NCBI GenBank assembly: GCA_038329675.1
Contig: JBBQNE010000046.1
Location: 1-21,511, forward strand
DNA from: JANXVY01 sp038329675
GTDB taxonomy: Bacteria; Pseudomonadota; Alphaproteobacteria; Rhizobiales; Hyphomicrobiaceae
Direction of reading: 5' to 3'
DNA length: 21,511 nucleotides
A program made the position numbers and the translations under genes. The notes under the pieces were generated by a model that saw only the letters and a program-made list of their open reading frames with translations, was not told the DNA's origin and made no database searches. Of the stretch, positions 1-7,795 are shown in pieces. Position 1 is the first letter of the stretch, and each line of letters begins with the position of its first letter.

Positions 1-1661
1 GCTACGTCACTGACGTGCGGCGGGCGGGCAAGGGCGCGCTGAGCTTCTTCTACTACTCCGGCCACGGCGTCTCGAACCCGGAGACGCAGATCAACTACCT
101 GATCCCCGTTGATGTGGCCGACGCTGACGACGACAAGGTCTGGTTCGAGTCCTTCCAGCAAAATGCGGTCATCGACCTGCTGAACAAGCAGGCGTCGGGT
201 GCGACCCACTACCTCGTATTTGACGCGTGCCGGAACGAGTTGAATGTGTCGGGCCCTAATGCCAAGGCGATCGGCTCGGACAAGGGCTTCGTGCCGGTGT
301 CCGACACGTCCGGGCTGCTGATCGCCTATGCGACCGCCCCCAAGCGCACGGCATCCGATGTCGGCGATGGCGGCGGGCCGTATGCGAAGATATTGGCGGA
401 ACAGATCGTGCGGCCGGATATCGAGGCAGTGACGATGTTCCGCAACGTGCATCTCAGAGTGAAGCAGTCGATCGGGCAAGACCCTTGGCTATCAATCCCG
501 TCGCTGCCGGAGGTGTATCTGGCGGGAAAGTCTGTGGCGGTGGCAGCGACTTCGCCGCCAGTCCTGCAGCCCTCCCTGTCGACGGCCGCGCGCGAGTGGC
601 AGGACGTGAAGGGCACTGGCAGCATCGCCGTCCTAGAACAATTCGCCCTGCGTCACAAAACGGAAGCCGTGTATCAGTCGCTCGCGCGTGAACGCATTGA
701 TGACGTGAAGCGCCAACAAGCAGCGATACAGGCAAAGGCGGACGGTGACGCGGCAGCCCGCAAGCGCGCAGACGACGACGCCCAGGCAAAAGCAGCAGGG
801 GATGAGCGACAGCGGCTCGCCCTATTGCAGCAGGACGAGGCGCGGAAAGCTGTCGAAGCGGAGGCCGCTCGAAAGCGCATAGAAGCCGGTAGCTCCATGG
901 CGCCCGGCCGCGTGTTCCGTGATTGCTCGGACTGCCCGGAGATGGTGGTCGTCCCGGCCGGCGCGTTCACGATGGGCTCACCGGAGGACGAGGACCAGCG
1001 GAGCACTGTTGAAGGCCCGCAGCGCACGGTGACGATCCGTCAGCCGATCGCGGTTGGCAAATTCCATGTGACATTTGCCGAGTGGGATGCGTGTGTCAGT
1101 GCGGGTGGCTGCAAGCACAAGCCTGAGGATCAAGGCTGGGGCCGTGGCAAACGGCCGGTGATCAACGTGTCGTGGGACGACGCGACAAACGAATATTTGC
1201 GCTGGCTGTCGAAGAAGACCGGCAAGCCCTACCGTTTGCTGACCGAGGCAGAATGGGAATACGCGGCGCGGGCCGGCACGACGACGCCGTTCTCGACCGG
1301 CAAGACGATCACGACCGATCAGGCGAATTTCGACGGCAACTATATCTTCGACGGCAGCAGCAAGGGCATATACCGGCAGAAGACCGTTGAAGTTGGGTCG
1401 TTCCCGGCCAACGCCTTTGGTCTCCACGATATGCACGGCAACGCTCGGTCATGGGTCCAGGATTGCTACAAGGACAGTTACGCAGGTGCTCCGACGGATG
1501 GGCGTGCTGTGCCTGATGCCCCTTCTTGTCTTCGTGTGCGTCGCGGCGGTTCCTGGAGCAGCAGTCAACAGAACCTCCGCTCGGCCAGCCGCAACAGGGA
1601 CCGCTCGGACCTCCGCAGCAGCTATGTCGGCTTCCGTTTGGCGAGGACGTTAAATCCTTAG
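1..1661 (+). CDS. Caspase-like protease fused to FGE-sulfatase domain; DGR target protein (5' truncated)
   Basis: The gene runs off the left edge; the frame is open from base 3. Residue numbers here count from the GTG at 15, which is probably internal. A caspase (peptidase C14) fold is shown by FFYYSGHG with candidate catalytic His17 and VFDACR with candidate catalytic Cys72. Residues about 215-290 are rich in Ala, Lys, Arg and Glu and look like a coiled coil. Residues about 295-545 match an FGE/SUMF1-type domain, with PEMVVVPAGAFTMGS at its start, LLTEAEWEYAARAG in the middle, and RRGGSW plus GFRLAR at the end. This fold carries the variable region of many diversity-generating retroelement targets. 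The last residues (about 510-544) are the variable repeat described separately. The likely role is a surface-tuned recognition domain coupled to a protease, but this is inference. The N-terminus, and any signal peptide, lies outside the window. Confidence 0.9.
   Translation, partial: YVTDVRRAGKGALSFFYYSGHGVSNPETQINYLIPVDVADADDDKVWFESFQQNAVIDLLNKQASGATHYLVFDACRNELNVSGPNAKAIGSDKGFVPVSDTSGLLIAYATAPKRTASDVGDGGGPYAKILAEQIVRPDIEAVTMFRNVHLRVKQSIGQDPWLSIPSLPEVYLAGKSVAVAATSPPVLQPSLSTAAREWQDVKGTGSIAVLEQFALRHKTEAVYQSLARERIDDVKRQQAAIQAKADGDAAARKRADDDAQAKAAGDERQRLALLQQDEARKAVEAEAARKRIEAGSSMAPGRVFRDCSDCPEMVVVPAGAFTMGSPEDEDQRSTVEGPQRTVTIRQPIAVGKFHVTFAEWDACVSAGGCKHKPEDQGWGRGKRPVINVSWDDATNEYLRWLSKKTGKPYRLLTEAEWEYAARAGTTTPFSTGKTITTDQANFDGNYIFDGSSKGIYRQKTVEVGSFPANAFGLHDMHGNARSWVQDCYKDSYAGAPTDGRAVPDAPSCLRVRRGGSWSSSQQNLRSASRNRDRSDLRSSYVGFRLARTLNP
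1525..1645 (+). repeat. DGR variable repeat (VR) at the 3' end of the caspase-FGE gene
   Basis: This stretch aligns without gaps to 1869-1989 at a constant offset of 344. In the core 1541-1645 there are 14 mismatches, and 13 lie where the downstream copy has adenine (A to G most often, also A to C and A to T). The one exception is C to A in codon 518. The substituted codons give Ser515-517, Ser525, Asp529, Arg530, Leu533, Ser535-536, Tyr537 and Val538, all within the C-terminal FGE motif region between GGSW and GFRLA. The 3' end TCGGCTTCCGTTTGGCGAG is identical in both copies, as expected for the region where mutagenic homing initiates. The position at the 3' end of a C-type-lectin/FGE-fold gene is typical of a VR. 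Confidence 0.92.
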
Positions 1662-1679
1662 TCTTCATCTCTTTACGTC
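1646..1679 (+). other. Imperfect hairpin directly after the VR
   Basis: GACGTTAAA (1646-1654) can pair with TTTACGTC (1672-1679) with one bulged base, around the stop codon. Hairpins or cruciforms just past the VR assist homing in studied DGRs. This one is AT-rich and imperfect, so the assignment is tentative. Confidence 0.25.
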
Positions 1680-1717
1680 TTGAGCACTGAGCTTCGACCG
1701 GGCCGCAGCTGTTGGGT

Positions 1718-1744
1718 TCCGCCGGAGGCGGACGGCAAATTTTT
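1718..1744 (+). terminator. Possible rho-independent terminator after the caspase-FGE gene
   Basis: A perfect 6-bp stem TCCGCC/GGCGGA (1718-1723 and 1727-1732) with a 3-nt loop is followed, after 7 nt, by a run of five T (1740-1744). The gap between stem and T-run is longer than usual. It could equally be a processing structure in the template-RNA leader. Confidence 0.3.
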
Positions 1745-1868
1745 CTGGGAATAGTCGTGCGTCTCCGATGGTGTGATCCGAGCGACTCGGAGAAGATACC
1801 GGTGCGAGGTGTGTATGACCTCCGTGTCTGGGCTTCGTGTTCAACGCACCCCGGGCCCTGATCGACCC

Positions 1869-1989
1869 CTTGTCATCGTGTGCTTCGCGGCGGTTCCTGG
1901 AACAACAATCCACAGAACCTCCGCTCGGCCAACCGCAACAGGAACCAATCGGACAACCGCAACAACAATATCGGCTTCCGTTTGGCGAG
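1869..1989 (+). repeat. DGR template repeat (TR), non-coding, adenine-rich
   Basis: This is the donor copy of the VR, lying 208 nt past the target gene's stop codon. Read in the target frame it encodes W-N-N-N-P-Q-N-L, then N-R-N-R-N-Q-S-D-N-R-N-N-N-I before GFRLA. AAC/AAT codons stand at most varied positions. AAC is the classic DGR template codon because adenine mutagenesis of it cannot create a stop codon. The core 1885-1989 holds 30 adenines, 13 of which are substituted in the VR; only 1 of its 75 other bases differs. The same frame is closed upstream by a TGA at 1859 and has no start codon, so this is not a gene. It would be expected to be transcribed as template RNA. Confidence 0.9.
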
Positions 1990-1990
1990 C

Positions 1991-2033
1991 ACGATTTTCG
2001 CCAGAGCTGGGGGGAGAGACTTCCCAAGATCGT
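1991..2033 (+). other. Imperfect hairpin directly after the TR
   Basis: ACGATTTT (1991-1998) can pair with AAGATCGT (2026-2033) with one wobble, starting two bases past the TR. It mirrors the position of the hairpin after the VR, but the sequence differs. This would be a 3' structure in the template RNA if the TR is transcribed. Confidence 0.2.
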
Positions 2034-2112
2034 AATGGCAGGGTAAACACAATTCAGTGAATTGACGTTTCATTGCACTAACCTGCGTTTCATCACCATT
2101 TTGAGGTGAGCT

Positions 2113-5079
2113 ATGGGTCGGTATATTGCTTTGATACTTGCCGTAAGCGGGGCATTATTCGTCCTGCCGAGCCTTGCTGCCGCCAGCGGCAAGCGGATTG
2201 CGCTCGTCGTCACGAACGCAAGCTACACAGACGGGATCGCCAAGCTCGAAAGCCCGCACCGCGACGGCGACAGCCTGACGGCCGCGCTTGAGGCTGTCGG
2301 CTTCCAGGTCCAGCACGTGCGCGATGCCTCCCGCGAGGCGTTCAAGACCGCGATCCAAACGTTCGTCGAACGCTTCGAAACCGCAGGCGACGACGCGATC
2401 TCGTTCTTCTACTACTCCGGCCACGGAGCCGCCGATCGCGAGTTCGTCGGCGAAAACTTCATGATCCCGGTCGGGACCGGGCTGTCTGGCGTCGGCGATC
2501 TCGCCAAGCGCGCCGTCGCGTTGCGGGACGTGATCGAGGGCCTCAAGGCCAATCGGCCGAAATCGGCCCGGAGCTTCATCGTCCTCGACGCGTGCCGCGA
2601 TGTCGCCTTTGCCAACCCCGGCGGGGCGCTGACCAGCGGCATGATCCGCATGGACCGCGTCACGAGCATGCTCATCAGCTACGCGACGGCCGAAGGGCAG
2701 GTGGCACTTGATCAGAACTTCTTTTCCAGCTCGCTGGCGTCGATGTTACCCGACCCCGAACTGGAAGCAGCTCGCGTCTTCAAGAAGGTCAAGGAACGGG
2801 TGTTCCAGCTGTCCGGCGAAAAGCAGGAGCCCTGGTATGAGGATGGCTTGATCGGCGATTTTTACCTCGCGCGAACGGCGGCTACCGCAAAGCCAGCGGT
2901 TGCGATCGTGACGCCGAGGCCCGATGCACCCAAGCCCCCCGAAAAGATCGACGTCCCGCAGCAAACCGTTCCTGACCGTCCCGCGCCCGTCTTGCCAGCA
3001 CCCGTCACAACGCCTGCCGGAGCGATCCTCAGGCCGGGGCAGGCGATCGTCACCCGCTTTTCGGGGACGAAGTCGTTCGGCGGCGGTCTCGACCCGCAAG
3101 GCCCTGTCGTCGCCGTCGCCGACGTCTCACGTCTTGGAACTGCGAGCGCTGGCACCGCAGGCCAAAAACAACTGACGGTGACCGCAGCCGAGATCGGGCA
3201 GGTCTACGGATCCGCCGTCGATCCGGGGTCGGAGTTCGCCACGGGGAGGCCGCGCGCTCCCGATCTCTACCTCGCAGCCACGTCGGCCTATGGACTTTCG
3301 ATTGCGCCGACCGATCGAGACGGCAACAAACCCGACAAGGGGTTTGCGATCGTGCCACCCGATCGAGGCGGCAACCCGCCAGATAAGCCCCTCGATCGCG
3401 GAAAACGCGGTGTGGCCTGGGCACCCGGCCAATTCGGCGCTGGCAAGGGCGGTGGCGCGGGCGCGATCTACAAAGTCGATGGCGCAACCGGAGCCGTTTC
3501 GCTGTTCACCGAAATCGCCCTCGACGGCGTGAAGAACAGTGGACCCGGCCTCGGCCAGCTCGTCTACGACCCCCGCACGCGCCAGCTGTTTGCCTCCGAC
3601 CTCGACACCGGGATGATCCATCGCGTGTCGATCAAAGGTGCCGAACTCGGCTTCTACGATCACGGCGTGGACGGTCGCCTCAACGAACGGCTCGAGGCCG
3701 TGAACGACGACCCCAAGGAACGGGCGGACCCCAGCAGTACGAATTTCCGATCCTCCGATCCAGCGAGCTGGGGCTTCACAAACGAAGCCCGCCGCGTCTG
3801 GGGACTTGCTCTGCAAGGCGACCGGCTCTTCTACGGCGTTGGCGAAGGCCCACAAGTGTGGTCGGTCGGCATCCGTATCGATGGGACCTTTGGAAAAGAT
3901 GCCCGGCGCGAGATCGACGTGTACGGCGCACCGACGGGATCGCAGATTGCCAAGATCGACTTCGACGCGCAGGGCAACATGTACGTCGCAGTGCTGGCCG
4001 GGATGACCGTGATCGACGTTTCTGCTGACGCTGGAGACGGCACGCGACGACCGACCCAATCGGCGATCCTGCGCTACAGGCCCCAGGCAGATCAGTCCGC
4101 AAACGGCCGCAGATGGCAGGACGAGCCCGATGATCTGACCGAGGGTGCAGCCGGGGCCGATCGCGTGCCCGGCGGAGCGCTCGCCATCGGCTATGGGTTC
4201 GACGCCCAGGGGAAAATCGACCTAGCGTCGTGCGGCGCCAGTTTGTGGGTCGCAGCCGTTGCCGGCACGTCCGACGGCGGCGCGGGAAAACCGGTGATCG
4301 TTGGCTGGTCGGGAGCGGCGTTGCCGCGAGGCGGCGAGCCCGCTCATATCGTCGATCTGGGAGGCCCTGCCACGGGGCTGCCGCCCGGCGGCCTGACGAT
4401 GGTCGCGCCCTGCTCCGCGCCGCAGCACGTCGGCGGCATCATGACTGTGGCTGGAAGGCCGCCAACCCTTCTTCCGCCCGCCCAGACAACGCCACAGACG
4501 TCGCCGATCGAACAGGCCGCCTTGCGGCCCCCGACGCAGAAACCAGTCACGGCGCGAGAGCCAGACGAAGGCCGCCCCGGTCGTGAAGATCGCGTCGCCA
4601 TCCCGGATGCGAATAACGGCCAGCCCCAGGGGAACATCCCGCCGCCGCCCTGCATGAGCTTGGTCGGCGCCCGGTTCCAGTGCGTCGGTCAGTCGTGGGA
4701 ACTCGATGTCAATCTCGGCGACTTGGCCGGCAAGGGCCTCGATGCGCTCAAGGTCAGCTCACTGTCACCCAACAGTACGGTCGAGCCAGGGCTCCAGCGC
4801 CGCAGTACGCCCACCGATCCGTTCCGCATCCGCTTCGACAAGGTCAGTTCAGGCACGGTGGTGCCGATCGATGTCTGCCTGTTCGACGAGGCCGCAAGCC
4901 GCAGCGGCAAGCGTTATCGATGCTGCCGCGCTCAGCTCAGGGTCGAGCTGCCGACGGTGTCCTGCGGGCAGATGGCCGCGACGACACCCGCCATCACGCA
5001 AACACCGACCACTCAAACTCCGACGACGGCTCCACCGAAGACCGCTCCACCGACCGCCGTGCCGAACACCAAACCGTAG
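2113..5079 (+). CDS. Secreted caspase-like protein with propeller-like middle and Pro/Thr-rich tail
   Basis: 988 aa. The ATG at 2113 follows a GAGGTGAG ribosome-binding site and opens a signal peptide (hydrophobic core about 5-19, likely cut near LAAAS at 21-25), so the protein is exported. Residues about 27-250 form a caspase (C14) domain: KRIALVVTNASY, HRDGDSL, FFYYSGHG with His104, and FIVLDACRD with Cys161. A proline-rich linker (about 255-320) contains no recognised domain. Residues about 320-790 read like a beta-propeller or NHL-type repeat region (GAIYKVDGATG, QLVYDPRTRQLFASD, IAKIDFDAQGNMYVAVLAG) with two D-R-x-G-N-x-P-D-K motifs. The end has a Cys-containing beta domain (about 850-960) and a Thr/Pro tail. 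The caspase part is paralogous to the FGE fusion upstream. It is probably transcribed together with the next gene. The substrate is unknown. Confidence 0.88.
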   Translation: MGRYIALILAVSGALFVLPSLAAASGKRIALVVTNASYTDGIAKLESPHRDGDSLTAALEAVGFQVQHVRDASREAFKTAIQTFVERFETAGDDAISFFYYSGHGAADREFVGENFMIPVGTGLSGVGDLAKRAVALRDVIEGLKANRPKSARSFIVLDACRDVAFANPGGALTSGMIRMDRVTSMLISYATAEGQVALDQNFFSSSLASMLPDPELEAARVFKKVKERVFQLSGEKQEPWYEDGLIGDFYLARTAATAKPAVAIVTPRPDAPKPPEKIDVPQQTVPDRPAPVLPAPVTTPAGAILRPGQAIVTRFSGTKSFGGGLDPQGPVVAVADVSRLGTASAGTAGQKQLTVTAAEIGQVYGSAVDPGSEFATGRPRAPDLYLAATSAYGLSIAPTDRDGNKPDKGFAIVPPDRGGNPPDKPLDRGKRGVAWAPGQFGAGKGGGAGAIYKVDGATGAVSLFTEIALDGVKNSGPGLGQLVYDPRTRQLFASDLDTGMIHRVSIKGAELGFYDHGVDGRLNERLEAVNDDPKERADPSSTNFRSSDPASWGFTNEARRVWGLALQGDRLFYGVGEGPQVWSVGIRIDGTFGKDARREIDVYGAPTGSQIAKIDFDAQGNMYVAVLAGMTVIDVSADAGDGTRRPTQSAILRYRPQADQSANGRRWQDEPDDLTEGAAGADRVPGGALAIGYGFDAQGKIDLASCGASLWVAAVAGTSDGGAGKPVIVGWSGAALPRGGEPAHIVDLGGPATGLPPGGLTMVAPCSAPQHVGGIMTVAGRPPTLLPPAQTTPQTSPIEQAALRPPTQKPVTAREPDEGRPGREDRVAIPDANNGQPQGNIPPPPCMSLVGARFQCVGQSWELDVNLGDLAGKGLDALKVSSLSPNSTVEPGLQRRSTPTDPFRIRFDKVSSGTVVPIDVCLFDEAASRSGKRYRCCRAQLRVELPTVSCGQMAATTPAITQTPTTQTPTTAPPKTAPPTAVPNTKP

Positions 5080-5105
5080 CTGGAAACGTGAGAGGGCGAC
5101 GGGGC

Positions 5106-7628
5106 ATGCAGGGGACAATTGGCATCAATGGATACGACAACGGGCAGGCATCGCGCCGTTGGATCGGCACGATCGTTGCGCTGATACTGGCGGCAATCTG
5201 GTGCGTCTTGGCAAAGTCTCCGGCCCACGCCGCGCCGCCATCGTTAGGCGATCGCTGTGTCCAGCACGACCAGGGCCGCGTCGAATGTCGCGTGGCCGAA
5301 ACGGATGCCGTCGTCTATTCCTGGCCCGTGACACCCGATATGGTCGGCCAGACGCTTGATGTCTCGAGCCTGACGCTCGGCGCTTTCGTGTTTCCCCCGT
5401 TGCAACCGATCACAGACGGCCAGTCGAAGGTGACGTTCGAGATCCGGGGCGCGAGCCCTGGCCAGTCGGTAAAACTCGTCAAGAAACTGTTGCAGGCCGC
5501 ACAGGAGAAGGGCGCCTCGTCAGAAACCTGCTGCATCGAAGAGTTCGAGATCAAGATCCCTCAGGCCAAGGCGTGCGTGCAATCGGTCGCGCTGCGTCCG
5601 CCGCGCCCGGTCGAAGCCGACAAACCCATCGGACCAGCCGCCAAGGTGACGATCGAGAAAAGTTGCGCGGCCTGTCCAGCTGGCGGCGCGTGCCGGTGCA
5701 AGATCACCGTGCGCAATGTGGGCACCGGGCCCTTGACGTCACCGGTGCGGTTCAGCGACGAAACCCGTATCCTGGGCGGCGACGGCGATGGTGACACCGC
5801 CCGGATCGAGGCGATCACGACCGACGGCGACGACTGGAGCTGTTCGGGTCCACCCCGGTCGCTGCGCTGCGAACTGCCAGCCACGTCGCTGAAACCGGTT
5901 TCCGCGCGCTCTGTCGTCGTCACGCTTGAACCCCGCGAGCCAAAGTCCGGCCAGGGGGCGCGGATGCGCAACTGCGCGAGCCTGCAGGGCGACACGCCCG
6001 GTTACACCATCGTCGGAGACCGCCAATCCTGCGTTGAGCTGGGCGGTGACATCGCCGTGAAGAAATCCGGTGACGTAAGCTGCCGGATGGGCGAGCAATG
6101 CTCGTTCCAGGTGACGATCGCGAACCGCAGTAAAGGAGCCTACATCGGGCCGCTCGTGCTCGCCGACGACCTGTCGCTCGGCAAGGGATCGGGACAAAAA
6201 GTCGAGATCGTATCGATTGATCCCCCGCTCGGCTGCGCGAGCGAACCCCGCGCGCTGCCGTTTTCCTGCAGCGCCAACGTCGTGCTTCCGGGGGGCAAGT
6301 CGCGCACCCACCGCATCGTCGTGCGCCTGCCAAAGGATGAGGGCGGGGGCGGCGGCAAAGATGGCACCGCTGGCATCACCGGGCGCAACTGCTTTGCTGC
6401 GGGCGGACCGTCGGGCGACAAGACCGCGCCGGGCGAGACCGTGGCCTCACTTCTGAAAACGTCGAAGGCGAGTTCCACGGCCTCCAGTCGTGGCACCGAG
6501 GCGCGCGCGTGCGTCGAGTTCACTGCGCTGCCGCGCTGCCCAGGCGACCTCGTGCTGCGAGGGTCGCAATGCGTCTGCCCCGGTGGGACCGAGCGGGCCG
6601 ACGACGACCGCTGTCGGCCAATCTGTGGCCCGGGTGAGCGGTTGCGCGGCGACCGCTGCGTCGAGGACCGCCCGACCGCGACGCCGCTGCCGTTCGTTCC
6701 GCCACCGCGCGAGCGGCCGCCGCCGTCTAAGTTCATCGACTGCCCCGGCGACTTGCAGCCCTTCGGCTCATATGGTGACCAGTCTTGCGGCTGCCCGTTG
6801 AACCTCGTTCGCGACGGGAATTTTTGTAACCCACCGCGCATTGGACCCTGCCCCGGCGATCTCAAGCGCTACGGGACCCCGCCCAACGTTTATTGCGGAT
6901 GCCCGGAGGGGTTCATTCGCAAAGGCGAGACCTGTTCCAGGCCGGTTGCGTTCCCACCTCCGCCGCCGCCTCCATGTCCAGGGAACTTGCAGCGCTATGG
7001 CGTGCCGCCCAATACCACCTGTGCGTGCCCGGCTTGGCTGGACCAGAAAGGCAACCAGTGCGTTACCAAGTCTTCGACTGCCCCCCCGCCACCGCCATCT
7101 TGCCCTGGCGACCTCAAGCCCTATGGCACGCCCCCCGTTTGTCGGTGCCCACCAGACTTGGAGCAGAAGGGCACCGCGTGTTCGAAGCGACTAACAGGCG
7201 GGACAAGCGGTACCATCGATCCGGGCAAACCAGCGAAATGTCCCGATGGCTCGACGGCGATTGTCGGCAGGCCCTGTCCGTTGACGCCGATCACTTGCCC
7301 CGATGGAAGCCGGGTTCCAAGAGGCGCTCTGTGCCCGCCGCCCAAGGCCGTCACTAAAGACTGCTACGGTCGGCAGATCCCGATCAACGAGGCCTGCCCG
7401 CTACGGACCAAGACCTGTAATGGTCGGCAGATTCCAATCAACGAGCCTTGCCTGCTACGGATGAAGGACTGCTACGGTCGGCAGATCCCGATCAACGAGG
7501 CCTGCACGCCGCCGCCATGTCCCCTAGAGCGCGTTTGTGTGCAGTACGGCAAGGGGGCACCGGGTACCTTCGCTGGGCCGTGCGTTCGCTACGAGATGCG
7601 ACGACAGTGCCCCGCCAGGGTCAATTGA
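5106..7628 (+). CDS. Secreted DUF11-like / cysteine-rich modular protein
   Basis: 840 aa from the ATG at 5106, 26 nt after the caspase-like gene, so probably the same transcript. The frame stays open upstream to 4680, but only the ATG at 5106 gives a signal peptide (RRW, then a hydrophobic stretch about 20-36, cleavage near SPAHA at 42). Two regions near 180-300 and 315-460 (KVTIEKSCAACP..., IAVKKSGDVSCRMGEQCSF...) resemble DUF11/CARDB-type beta-sandwich repeats. From about 475 to 700 come EGF-like modules of the form CPGDL(K/Q)xYG...CxCPxxxxxKGxxC, separated by poly-proline. A CPDGS pair and three 18-residue repeats follow. This architecture suggests an extracytoplasmic adhesion or binding protein, with disulfides formed outside the cytoplasm. 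No enzyme motif is seen. Function is otherwise unknown. Confidence 0.82.
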   Translation: MQGTIGINGYDNGQASRRWIGTIVALILAAIWCVLAKSPAHAAPPSLGDRCVQHDQGRVECRVAETDAVVYSWPVTPDMVGQTLDVSSLTLGAFVFPPLQPITDGQSKVTFEIRGASPGQSVKLVKKLLQAAQEKGASSETCCIEEFEIKIPQAKACVQSVALRPPRPVEADKPIGPAAKVTIEKSCAACPAGGACRCKITVRNVGTGPLTSPVRFSDETRILGGDGDGDTARIEAITTDGDDWSCSGPPRSLRCELPATSLKPVSARSVVVTLEPREPKSGQGARMRNCASLQGDTPGYTIVGDRQSCVELGGDIAVKKSGDVSCRMGEQCSFQVTIANRSKGAYIGPLVLADDLSLGKGSGQKVEIVSIDPPLGCASEPRALPFSCSANVVLPGGKSRTHRIVVRLPKDEGGGGGKDGTAGITGRNCFAAGGPSGDKTAPGETVASLLKTSKASSTASSRGTEARACVEFTALPRCPGDLVLRGSQCVCPGGTERADDDRCRPICGPGERLRGDRCVEDRPTATPLPFVPPPRERPPPSKFIDCPGDLQPFGSYGDQSCGCPLNLVRDGNFCNPPRIGPCPGDLKRYGTPPNVYCGCPEGFIRKGETCSRPVAFPPPPPPPCPGNLQRYGVPPNTTCACPAWLDQKGNQCVTKSSTAPPPPPSCPGDLKPYGTPPVCRCPPDLEQKGTACSKRLTGGTSGTIDPGKPAKCPDGSTAIVGRPCPLTPITCPDGSRVPRGALCPPPKAVTKDCYGRQIPINEACPLRTKTCNGRQIPINEPCLLRMKDCYGRQIPINEACTPPPCPLERVCVQYGKGAPGTFAGPCVRYEMRRQCPARVN
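7359..7505 (+). repeat. Tandem 54-bp (18-residue) repeat, three copies
   Basis: Units start at 7359, 7413 and 7467 and encode (D/T)C(Y/N)GRQIPINE(A/P)C followed by a short linker (PLRTK, LLRMK). The first and third copies are identical over the first 39 bases, while the middle one differs by several substitutions. This suggests recent duplication or gene conversion. It lies in the C-terminal cysteine-rich part of the preceding CDS. Confidence 0.9.
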
Positions 7629-7795
7629 CAGGTCACCTGCCGACGGCGATGACCGGATATTGTTGATGGTGCTCGGTGGCCATACGGAACCGTGTTGGCA
7701 CCCGCTAACAGTGATGGGCGGCCTCGAGCCGGAGACGGACTAGCACCTCTTGTTTCGGTGTGCGTCAGCTGGAGATTGGATCTGCCAACCGCGGC

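Noticed and set aside
1862..2041. Template repeat read as the remnant of a second FGE gene
   Set aside because: The frame is open to 2041 and resembles the target end, but mismatches are almost all at adenines and the similarity stops at about 1869. Simple gene decay would not give that bias.
1773..2060. Small plus-strand ORFs in the caspase-FGE to caspase intergenic region
   Set aside because: They overlap the template repeat in frames unlike the FGE frame, have no convincing start site, and are explained by the TR and its flanks.
3127..4059. 310-aa reverse-strand ORF inside the second caspase-like gene
   Set aside because: It is antisense to a well-supported coding frame in high-GC DNA, has no recognisable motif, and is a shadow frame.
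4680..5105. N-terminal extension of the 840-aa secreted protein
   Set aside because: It overlaps the end of the caspase-like gene by 400 nt, and the signal peptide begins only at the ATG at 5106.
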